From positions 1-8,396 of the forward strand of contig CABSMN010000038.1 of assembly GCA_902478765.1 (NCBI GenBank): a DNA stretch of 8,396 nt, written 5' to 3'. The position numbers and the translations under genes were made by a program. The DNA is from an uncultured Collinsella sp. (GTDB lineage Bacteria > Actinomycetota > Coriobacteriia > Coriobacteriales > Coriobacteriaceae). Within the stretch, counting starts at the first letter, position 1; each line of letters begins with the position of its first letter. This document shows, piece by piece, positions 1 to 5,053 of the stretch. Below the pieces are notes generated by a model that was given only the letters and a program-made list of their open reading frames with translations, did no database searches and had not been told where the DNA came from.

Positions 1-275
1 TCGCGGAAGGTACGGCTGCTATGGAACTCGCCGTTCTCGTTGAGCATGCTCGGAATGAGCGCCGGGTCGGCACACGGCTTGCCCAGACATACGTTGGTAT
101 GCTGGCCCACCGCAATGCCGGCATCCGCCACGAGCGACCAACCACGCTCGGCCTCGGGCATGTTGGGCATAAGGCCCGCCGAGCGCACCAGGCCCTCATT
201 AATACTGCGGGCAATCCCCAGGTTAACGGCATACGAATAACCGATATCGTCGGCACGAATGAGCAATTGCTTCAT
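1..275 (-). CDS. ChbG/YdjC-family carbohydrate deacetylase, N-terminal part (cut by window edge)
   Basis: A reading frame starts with ATG at 275 and runs 91 codons to the window edge without a stop, so the C-terminal part is missing. Visible family marks are the N-terminal metal-binding aspartate pair in LIRADDIGYS (D9, D10), the conserved N18 and G20 in VNLGIA, the LMPNMPEA strand, and H59 in VGQHTN followed by LGKP at residues 64-67. This order matches the YdjC/ChbG/HpnK fold, whose members are metal-dependent deacetylases acting on N-acetylated sugars such as chito-oligosaccharides. The exact substrate cannot be told. No signal peptide is seen, so it is probably cytoplasmic. A GGAG Shine-Dalgarno lies five bases before the ATG. 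It lies downstream of the metallophosphoesterase on the same strand, separated by a 64-base gap with a strong hairpin. Family call is confident; annotation as chbG itself is not. Confidence 0.85.
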   Translation of the reverse strand, partial: MKQLLIRADDIGYSYAVNLGIARSINEGLVRSAGLMPNMPEAERGWSLVADAGIAVGQHTNVCLGKPCADPALIPSMLNENGEFHSSRTFR

Positions 276-297
276 AGCGACTCCAATCTATGCAAGG

Positions 298-332
298 ACC
301 ACCACAAAGGTGCCTGTCCCCTTTGTGGTGGT
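298..332. repeat. Intergenic hairpin with CCTGTCCC loop (copy A)
   Basis: ACCACCACAAAGG at 298-310 is perfectly complementary to CCTTTGTGGTGGT at 320-332, giving a 13-bp stem with a 9-base loop TGCCTGTCC. It sits between the metallophosphoesterase stop and the deacetylase start. No T-tract follows on the minus strand, so a standard intrinsic terminator is not well supported. A related hairpin with the same loop core occurs at 8286-8324. The pair may be copies of a dispersed REP-like element or of a small structured RNA motif. Confidence 0.75.
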
Positions 333-339
333 TTGAGGG

Positions 340-885
340 CTACAGTCCAAAGAAGCCGAGAATCTGGTCGCGGCTAACGGGCTTGTAGTTGTTGGCATCG
401 AGGCCAACGTCGTAGCGAAAGATAGGGCGCTCGCGATCGCGATTGCGCGCGTTGGTGCGGTCTCCCCTGCTGTGAATGTGCCCGTGCAGCATGATGGCGC
501 CGCGCGCCTTGCCATTCCAGCTGAGCATGGGGTAATGGCTCATTACCAGGCGATGGCCCTTAGCGTAACCGGGGGCGACCTCCAGATAATCGCGCACCTC
601 ATCCCAAATGTGCGGCGCGTCCGGATCTCCCCAATCGCCATCATGGTTACCACGGATGAGCGTCACGTTCTGGCATTCGATGCGCTCGCGCAGGCGCACT
701 GCCTCCGCCATGGGCAAACGATACGTAAAGTCTCCCAGGATATAGAGGCGGTCGTCCACAGCCACGCACTCATTGATGGCATCGATGACCTTGCGGTTCA
801 TCTCCTCGACCGAGTCAAACGGTCGATCCATGTCGTGCAAGATATTCGTATCGCCCAGGTGCAGGTCGGCGGTAAACCACATCAT
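340..885 (-). CDS. Calcineurin-like metallophosphoesterase
   Basis: The 181-residue protein carries all the metal-site blocks of the calcineurin-like phosphoesterase fold in order: ADLHLGD (residues 6-12), LGDFT (50-54), RGNHDGD (78-84), MSHYP (115-119) and LHGHIHS (133-139). These residues bind a dinuclear metal centre and hydrolyse phosphate mono- or diesters. It is a short, single-domain cytoplasmic member with no signal peptide or extra domain, and its substrate is unknown. The frame is also open from an ATG at 900, but that start has no ribosome binding site and adds five residues before the fold. The ATG at 885 has AGGA eight bases upstream and puts the first strand where family members usually begin, so it is preferred; the ATG at 882 is also possible. 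A candidate promoter lies just upstream. Length is typical of the small bacterial family members. Confidence 0.9.
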   Translation of the reverse strand: MMWFTADLHLGDTNILHDMDRPFDSVEEMNRKVIDAINECVAVDDRLYILGDFTYRLPMAEAVRLRERIECQNVTLIRGNHDGDWGDPDAPHIWDEVRDYLEVAPGYAKGHRLVMSHYPMLSWNGKARGAIMLHGHIHSRGDRTNARNRDRERPIFRYDVGLDANNYKPVSRDQILGFFGL

Positions 886-925
886 CGTCTCTGTCCTCAT
901 TTCGCAACGCGTATAAGACCTGTTT

Positions 926-955
926 AGTATACAGACGCGGCGATGAGACGGTCAC
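926..955 (-). promoter_or_regulatory. Candidate sigma70-type promoter for the metallophosphoesterase
   Basis: Read on the minus strand, GTGACC (950-955) and TATACT (926-931) are 18 bases apart. They match the -35 consensus at 4 of 6 and the -10 consensus at 5 of 6 positions. The -35 box overlaps the end of the small gene upstream. This is a pattern match only. Confidence 0.35.
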
Positions 956-1131
956 CCAAAGAGCCCGCCGAACAGACCTCGGCGACGCTTGTCCTGCTTT
1001 TTCGAAGCGTCATCCCGCGCCTTCTTGCCCTGCCGCTTCTTACGGTCCTGCTCCAACTCATCGTCATCGAGTAGCATATCCCACTCAAACGGATCGTCTG
1101 TCAGATCGAACAGGTCATCGTCATCAAACAT
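952..1131 (-). CDS. Small charged protein of unknown function (59 residues)
   Basis: An ATG at 1131 opens a 59-codon frame ending in TGA at 952-954. I do not recognise a family. The protein is sharply two-sided: residues 1-29 are rich in aspartate and glutamate (it begins MFDDDDLFDLTDDPFEW), and residues 30-51 are rich in lysine and arginine. It ends with the near-repeat GLFGGLFG. There is no membrane segment. A good Shine-Dalgarno, AGAGG, lies five bases before the start. It begins 18 bases after the stop of another 59-codon frame on the same strand, which fits co-transcription. The charge arrangement could suit a nucleic-acid or ribosome-associated protein, or one that pairs with itself head to tail; this is a guess from composition. 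The good start signal and ordered composition make a real gene likely. Confidence 0.7.
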   Translation of the reverse strand: MFDDDDLFDLTDDPFEWDMLLDDDELEQDRKKRQGKKARDDASKKQDKRRRGLFGGLFG

Positions 1132-1149
1132 GACTGCCTCTCTTACCGA

Positions 1150-1329
1150 TTAGCGAGCATCCACCACATAGTTGAGAAGTCTACGGGCCCGTGCGGACAC
1201 AAATTCATCCTGTCTGCGTCTTTCAATCGCTTGCCGCAACGCTTGCGCGGCGGAACGCTTACAGCTAAGATAGAGACACGGATGGCACCCGTGGCTGCGG
1301 GTCTTGCCAACTCCGATACACGTTTTCAT
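1150..1329 (-). CDS. Possible small Cys-containing protein (59 residues)
   Basis: An ATG at 1329 opens 59 codons closed by TAA at 1150-1152, 18 bases upstream of the next small gene. Four cysteines lie in the N-terminal third (positions 4, 15, 18 and 23, including HGCHPCLYLSC). The rest looks like a basic, alanine- and arginine-rich helix. I recognise no family. Against it: there is no Shine-Dalgarno before the ATG, and no other start exists because the frame is closed upstream at 1366-1368. The first third of the frame also overlaps competing hairpins at 1277-1302, so this part may act as structured RNA after the tiny peptide gene upstream. The cysteine spacing could bind a metal, but no known zinc-binding motif is matched. 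It could be real, leaderless, translationally coupled, or chance. Confidence 0.4.
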   Translation of the reverse strand: MKTCIGVGKTRSHGCHPCLYLSCKRSAAQALRQAIERRRQDEFVSARARRLLNYVVDAR

Positions 1330-1365
1330 CGTGAGAAGTGGCCGTCTTCGCTTACGCGGGGGCGG

Positions 1366-1449
1366 CTATTTCATTCGGCCGATAAACAGGCCGAGTTCGA
1401 TAGCCGCGATCAACAACGCCAATAACGAAATAACATCGCTTACGTTCAT
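1366..1449 (-). CDS. Tiny hydrophobic membrane peptide (27 residues), possible holin-like or type I toxin-like
   Basis: An ATG at 1449 opens 27 codons ending in TAG at 1366-1368. The peptide starts MNVSDVISLLALLIAAIELG and ends FIGRMK: a single membrane-spanning stretch of about 17-19 residues, with a short polar N-terminus and a basic tail. This is the build of many tiny membrane peptides, including the holin-like toxins annotated in gut Firmicutes and Actinobacteria. Membership in a named family is not proven here. The ribosome binding site AAGGGA lies six bases before the start, so the gene is probably real. That site is held in a perfect 6-bp hairpin (1456-1470), as in some type I toxin mRNAs. 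It sits downstream of the ALDH terminator and heads a run of small frames on the same strand. Confidence 0.6.
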   Translation of the reverse strand: MNVSDVISLLALLIAAIELGLFIGRMK

Positions 1450-1455
1450 ACCAAA

Positions 1456-1470
1456 TCCCTTCTAAAGGGA
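1456..1470 (-). promoter_or_regulatory. Hairpin hiding the Shine-Dalgarno of the tiny membrane peptide
   Basis: On the minus strand the sequence is TCCCTT-TAG-AAGGGA: a perfect 6-bp stem with a 3-base loop. The right arm AAGGGA is the Shine-Dalgarno for the ATG at 1449. Folding would block ribosome access, so translation is probably low or conditional. Confidence 0.6.
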
Positions 1471-1507
1471 GTTGGCCCATCCGTGCTCCATAGCAGTAGT
1501 CTAACGC

Positions 1508-1547
1508 AAAATGCGGGTAATAGGAACATCTGTTCGTATTACCCGCA
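1508..1547 (-). terminator. Strong intrinsic terminator after the ADH-ALDH operon
   Basis: TGCGGGTAATA (1512-1522) pairs perfectly with TATTACCCGCA (1537-1547) over 11 bp. After a one-base mismatch, GAAC/GTTC extends the stem by 4 bp around a 4-base loop. On the minus strand the stem begins eight bases after the ALDH stop codon and is followed by TTTT (1508-1511). On the plus strand the stem is followed by CCCTTTTC, so some bidirectional action is possible. Confidence 0.85.
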
Positions 1548-1554
1548 CCCTTTT

Positions 1555-2934
1555 CTAGTGCACAAACATGCGCACGAACTTGTGCTTCCAGTTTGCGTAA
1601 GGGGCATAGCGGAACGGCACGTCCAGCCACGTTGCCTTGTTCACGATGCTCTTCTTGTGGCTAAACGTATCGAAGCTCTCGCGTCCATGGTACTGTCCCA
1701 TACCGCTCGCCCCCATGCCGCCAAAGCCCATATGGCTCGTGGCCAAATGCATAATGGTGTCATTAACACAGCCACCACCAAAGGGCACGTAACGCACAAA
1801 GCGCTGCTGAACTGCGCGGTCTTGACTAAAGATATACAGGGTCAACGGCGTCGGGCAATCCGTAATAAACGTCTCTGCCTCGTCTAGGCTCTCAAACGTC
1901 AGCACCGGCAAGATGGGGCCGAAAATCTCCTCCTGCATCACGGCGTCATCGGGGGACACGCCGTCCAAAATCGTCGGCTCGATCTTGAGCGAAGTCTCGC
2001 GCGCGGTACCTCCAAGCACAACCTTATCGGGATCGATCAGCCCGCGCACGCGCGCAAAATGCTTGGCGTTGACGATATGCCCGTAATCTTCGTTATCGAG
2101 CGGATGCTCGCCAAACATACGGCGGGTCTCTTCCTTGATGAGACCCAGCAGCTCGTCGTGCACGCGCGTATCGACCAGCAGGTAGTCGGGCGCCACGCAG
2201 GTCTGCCCCACGTTGAGCCATTTACCAAAGGCGATACGGCGTGCCGCGACCTTCAAGTTAGCCGTCGCATCCACGATGCAGGGACTCTTTCCGCCCAGCT
2301 CAAGCGTCACGGGCGTGAGGTTTTTACTTGCACGCTCCATGACGAGCTTGCCGACCGGAACGCTACCGGTAAAGAAGATCTTGTCCCAGCACTCATCGAG
2401 CAACACTTCGTTTTCGGCACGCCCGCCTTCGACGACCGTCACCAAGCGCGGATCAAATGCCTCTTCACAGATTTGCTTGAGCACCGCGCTCGATGTCGGA
2501 GCATAGGCGCTCGGCTTGATGACCACGGTATTGCCCGCGGCAAGGGCGCCGGCGAGTGGCTCGAGCGTCAGCAAAAACGGGTAGTTCCACGGAGCCATGA
2601 TGAGCGTGACGCCATAGGGCACGGACTGCGTCTTGCACACACTCACGGCGTTGGCGAGGTCACACGGACGCAGGCGCGGGCGGCTCCATCGGGCCACGTG
2701 CGTAATCTGATGACGAATCTCGGAAAGCGACGTGCCGATCTCGCACATATAGGCCTCGTCATGCGACTTGCCCAGATCGGTCTTGAGCGCATGGGCAATA
2801 TCGGCCTCGTGGGCCCGCACTGCATCGCGTAAACTCACGAGCGCACGACGTCGAGCATCGACATCAAACGTGGCGTGCGTCTTAAAGTAGGCGCGCTGAT
2901 CGCCGACGATGCACGCAATTTCCTCGGTGTTCAT
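1555..2934 (-). CDS. Class-3-type aldehyde dehydrogenase, NAD(P)-dependent
   Basis: The 459-residue protein has the length and blocks of the ALDH3 branch: PWNYPF at 115-120, the cofactor lysine K140 in VVIKPS, FTGS at 188-191, the general base E212 in ELGGKSP, the nucleophile C246 in GQTCVAPD, and EEIFGP at 334-339. The C-terminal SHMGFGGMGASGMGQYHG block is also typical. The 34-residue distance from E212 to C246 is as expected. Such enzymes oxidise aldehydes to acids with NAD or NADP; related bacterial members act on fatty or aromatic aldehydes, but the substrate here is unknown. The AGGAGG ribosome binding site is fused with the stop codon of the alcohol dehydrogenase upstream, eight bases before this ATG, so the two are translationally coupled. 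A strong terminator follows. The gene appears intact. Confidence 0.95.
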   Translation of the reverse strand: MNTEEIACIVGDQRAYFKTHATFDVDARRRALVSLRDAVRAHEADIAHALKTDLGKSHDEAYMCEIGTSLSEIRHQITHVARWSRPRLRPCDLANAVSVCKTQSVPYGVTLIMAPWNYPFLLTLEPLAGALAAGNTVVIKPSAYAPTSSAVLKQICEEAFDPRLVTVVEGGRAENEVLLDECWDKIFFTGSVPVGKLVMERASKNLTPVTLELGGKSPCIVDATANLKVAARRIAFGKWLNVGQTCVAPDYLLVDTRVHDELLGLIKEETRRMFGEHPLDNEDYGHIVNAKHFARVRGLIDPDKVVLGGTARETSLKIEPTILDGVSPDDAVMQEEIFGPILPVLTFESLDEAETFITDCPTPLTLYIFSQDRAVQQRFVRYVPFGGGCVNDTIMHLATSHMGFGGMGASGMGQYHGRESFDTFSHKKSIVNKATWLDVPFRYAPYANWKHKFVRMFVH

Positions 2935-2942
2935 GGACCCTC

Positions 2943-4163
2943 CTAGTTCTCGCCCTCAAACATACCACCTGCAACGACTTCATACATATGCTCGAGCTCC
3001 AAGCGGTCCATTAATAGCGGAACGGGGTACAGGGGATTGGCCTCGGCATCGGCATGCGTCGCCATTTGCGGAATATCGGAGCGGCGAATACCCGAGACAT
3101 ATTTGGGGATTCCCAGGGCCTCGTTCATGCGGTCGACCCAATCGATAAAGGCCTCGGCCGCCAGGCTGTCCTGCGCGTTAGCCGGCGCGATACCGGCCAT
3201 GCGGGCGAGATCGGCGAGTTTAGGAGCAGCGGCTTCGCCATAGGCACGAAGCATGTGCGGCAAGATGATGGCGTTGGCCAAGCCGTGGGGAATCCCGTAA
3301 CGCCCGCCCAGGCTGTGCGCGATGGCATGGACGTATCCAACATAAGAGCGCGTAAAGGCAACGCCCGCTTTATACGCCGCCGAAAGCATATTGCGGCGCG
3401 CACGCATGTTGCCACCGCACTCATAGGCCTCGAGCAAATTGTCGTGGATGAGCTGCACCGCCTGGCGCGCCATCTTGCGCGTATAGGGCGTGGTGCTGCG
3501 CCCGATAAAGGCCTCGACGGCATGCGTCAGGGCGTCCATGCCCGTTTGCCCCGTAATGGAGGCGGGCAGGCCGCGCGTAAACTCGGGGTCGTGCACCGCA
3601 TAGCGCGGGATCAGCACAAAGTCGTTAATGGGATACTTGTAGTGCGTCTCGTCATCGGTAATTACCGCTGCAAGCGTAACCTCGCTTCCCGTACCCGCCG
3701 TGGTGGGAACGGCGATAAGCAGCGGCAGGCGACGATGGATACGCAACAGGCCGCGCATCTTGTTGATGGGCTTCTTTGGCTGCGCGATGCGCGCGCCCAC
3801 GCCCTTGGCGCAGTCCATGGCCGAGCCGCCACCAAAGCCGATAATGGCCTGGCAGGCGCTCTCTCGATACAGAGATGTCGCTTCCTCCACGTTTGAGACC
3901 GTGGGGTTCGCACGTGTTTCGGCATAGACCGCAGCGCTAATTCCCTTGGACGCGAGCGCTGTCTCGAGCGGTGCCGTGAGCCCCAGACGGGCAATGCCGG
4001 GATCTGTCACGATAAGAACATGCTGTATCGAACGCGCCTGAAGCACTGCGGGCACTTCCTCAGCGTGCTCTAAAATGCGTGGCTCGGTATAGGGCAGTAC
4101 CGGCAATGCGATGCGAAAAACCGTTTGATACGTTCGGCACCAGGCGCGGCGGGCTAGATGCAT
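2943..4163 (-). CDS. Iron-dependent (group III) alcohol dehydrogenase
   Basis: The 406-residue protein shows the Fe-ADH signatures: IIGFGGGSAMDCAKG (107-121) for the dinucleotide, PTTAGTGSEVT (153-163), and the metal ligands D210 and H214 in GMDALTHAVEA, H279, and H293 in GIPHGLANA. The ligand spacing follows that of FucO-like enzymes, so iron or zinc is bound and catalysis should be intact. It interconverts an alcohol with its aldehyde or ketone using NAD(P); the partner ALDH downstream suggests an aldehyde intermediate. The ATG at 4163 was chosen because GAAGGAG lies eight bases upstream. The frame stays open for another 27 codons to a TTG at 4244, but that stretch contains an operator-like palindrome, does not resemble the fold and has no ribosome binding site. 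The N-terminus, about 20 residues before the first strand, is slightly extended. Confidence 0.95.
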   Translation of the reverse strand: MHLARRAWCRTYQTVFRIALPVLPYTEPRILEHAEEVPAVLQARSIQHVLIVTDPGIARLGLTAPLETALASKGISAAVYAETRANPTVSNVEEATSLYRESACQAIIGFGGGSAMDCAKGVGARIAQPKKPINKMRGLLRIHRRLPLLIAVPTTAGTGSEVTLAAVITDDETHYKYPINDFVLIPRYAVHDPEFTRGLPASITGQTGMDALTHAVEAFIGRSTTPYTRKMARQAVQLIHDNLLEAYECGGNMRARRNMLSAAYKAGVAFTRSYVGYVHAIAHSLGGRYGIPHGLANAIILPHMLRAYGEAAAPKLADLARMAGIAPANAQDSLAAEAFIDWVDRMNEALGIPKYVSGIRRSDIPQMATHADAEANPLYPVPLLMDRLELEHMYEVVAGGMFEGEN

Positions 4164-4181
4164 AGAGGAAGCTCCTTCATT

Positions 4182-4197
4182 TGTTGATTGGTCAACA
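4182..4197. promoter_or_regulatory. Palindromic operator-like site 1 upstream of ADH
   Basis: TGTTGA-TTGG-TCAACA is a perfect 6-bp inverted repeat with a 4-base spacer, 18 bases upstream of the ADH start codon. Size and symmetry suit a dimeric repressor of the TetR, MarR or LacI kind. No regulator gene for it is seen in the window. Confidence 0.5.
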
Positions 4198-4245
4198 TTT
4201 GCTCGACCGATTGTACTCATCGGAGGTCGCATATGGCTTGCCAAT

Positions 4246-4261
4246 CGTTAATCAATCAACA
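4246..4261. promoter_or_regulatory. Operator-like site 2, near-copy of site 1
   Basis: Read on the minus strand, GTTGATTGATTAAC (4247-4260) matches site 1 (GTTGATTGGTCAAC) at 12 of 14 positions. The two sites are 64 bases apart start to start, about six DNA turns, so they could be bound cooperatively or looped. Confidence 0.45.
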
Positions 4262-4307
4262 TCTTCACATGCTTAAATTGTTTTATTAAAAATCATTCCT
4301 AATAGGC

Positions 4308-4335
4308 TTCACATTCGGTCTCATTTATGGATAAT
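4308..4335 (+). promoter_or_regulatory. Sigma70-type promoter of the rubrerythrin gene
   Basis: TTCACA (4308-4313) and GATAAT (4330-4335) are separated by 16 bases and each matches consensus at 5 of 6 positions. An AT-rich stretch just upstream could act as an UP element. Transcription would start near 4342. Confidence 0.6.
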
Positions 4336-4419
4336 AGAACCCGTCAAGACGCACGTCCGGAGAGGGCCCTTACGGGACCGGACGAGCGCACCATCGCCAT
4401 CGATCGAAAGGATCGAATC

Positions 4420-4980
4420 ATGAAGTTTGTTTGCCCCGTTTGCGGTTATGTGGAAGAGTTCGACGGCGACCAGCTGCCCGAGGATTTCAAGTGCCCCCAG
4501 TGCGGCGTTCCCGGTTCTCGCTTCCTGAAGCAGGAGGAGGGTCAGCTCGAGTGGGCTGCCGAGCACGTCGTGGGCGTCGCCAAGATGGAGGGCGTCTCTG
4601 AGGACATCGTTGCCGACCTGCGCGCCAACTTTGAGGGCGAGTGCTCTGAGGTCGGCATGTACCTGGCCATGGCTCGCGTCGCCCATCGCGAGGGCTATCC
4701 CGAGATCGGCCTGTACTGGGAGAAGGCTGCCCACGAGGAGGCCGAGCACGCCGCCAAGTTCGCCGAGCTTCTGGGCGAGGTCGTGACCGACTCCACCAAG
4801 AAGAACCTCGAGATGCGCGTTGAGGCCGAGAACGGCGCCACCGCCGGCAAGACCGATCTTGCCAAGCGCGCCAAGGCCGCCGGTCTCGATGCTATCCACG
4901 ACACCGTGCACGAGATGGCTCGCGACGAGGCTCGCCACGGCAAGGCTTTCGCCGGCCTGCTCAAGCGTTACTTTGGCTAA
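4420..4980 (+). CDS. Reverse rubrerythrin (N-terminal rubredoxin, C-terminal ferritin-like diiron domain)
   Basis: The 186-residue protein opens with a rubredoxin-type iron site, C5-P-V-C8 and C25-P-Q-C28, followed by a four-helix ferritin-like domain. The diiron ligand motifs are ECSEVG (near residue 74), EEAEHA (near 107-112), the helix beginning [10 protein letters not shown], and DEARHG near the C-terminus. Classical rubrerythrins carry the rubredoxin part at the C-terminus; this order marks the reverse rubrerythrins known from clostridia, which act as NADH-linked peroxide and oxygen reductases with a partner reductase. It is cytoplasmic and would protect an anaerobe from oxidative stress. 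The ATG at 4420 has AAGGA upstream and puts the Cys site at the N-terminus as in the family. An in-frame ATG at 4327 would overlap the promoter and is rejected. Codon use is strongly biased (GAG, AAG, GCC and GGC dominate), as expected for high expression. Confidence 0.93.
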   Translation: MKFVCPVCGYVEEFDGDQLPEDFKCPQCGVPGSRFLKQEEGQLEWAAEHVVGVAKMEGVSEDIVADLRANFEGECSEVGMYLAMARVAHREGYPEIGLYWEKAAHEEAEHAAKFAELLGEVVTDSTKKNLEMRVEAENGATAGKTDLAKRAKAAGLDAIHDTVHEMARDEARHGKAFAGLLKRYFG

Positions 4981-5009
4981 GCCAACTGCCTGAGACATAA
5001 CCTCTAGCT

Positions 5010-5048
5010 CGAAGAAGGCCCGGACCGTATTGGTTCGGGCCTTCTTCG
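5010..5048. terminator. Bidirectional terminator between rubrerythrin and the MocR regulator
   Basis: GAAGAAGGCCCGGACC (5011-5026) pairs with GGTTCGGGCCTTCTTC (5032-5047), 16 bp with one G-T pair and a 5-base loop; C5010-G5048 adds one more pair. It lies between two convergent genes, 29 bases after the rubrerythrin stop and 5 bases after the regulator stop. T-tracts are poor on both sides, but the purine/pyrimidine arms give a GA- and CT-rich stem base. Confidence 0.75.
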
Positions 5049-5053
5049 TGGGC

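Larger units (their letters stand above)
4164..4419. promoter_or_regulatory. Divergent control region between ADH operon and rubrerythrin
   Basis: This 256-base gap holds the start signals of two divergent units. On the ADH side are two related 14-bp operator-like sites (4183-4196 and 4247-4260) and an AT-rich segment (about 4262-4305). On the plus side are a good promoter at 4308-4335, an untranslated leader of about 75 bases with a GTCCGG/CCGGAC stem (4355-4360 with 4378-4383), and an AAGGA ribosome binding site before 4420. I could not pick a convincing ADH promoter; TACAAT on the minus strand at about 4209-4214 is a possible -10 without a good -35. Confidence 0.6.

Noticed and set aside
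472..927. Plus-strand frame of 151 codons opposite the metallophosphoesterase
   Set aside because: Antisense to a gene with all five metallophosphoesterase motif blocks; no independent support.
1352..1630. Minus-strand frame of 92 codons starting inside the ALDH and running through its terminator
   Set aside because: It crosses the 11-bp terminator stem and overlaps the better-supported tiny peptide in another frame; no ribosome binding site.
2059..2832. Plus-strand frame of 257 codons within the aldehyde dehydrogenase
   Set aside because: Antisense shadow of a complete ALDH with all catalytic blocks; no ribosome binding site or family resemblance.
3054..3896. Plus-strand frame of 280 codons within the alcohol dehydrogenase
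   Set aside because: Antisense shadow of the intact Fe-ADH gene with no recognisable motif.
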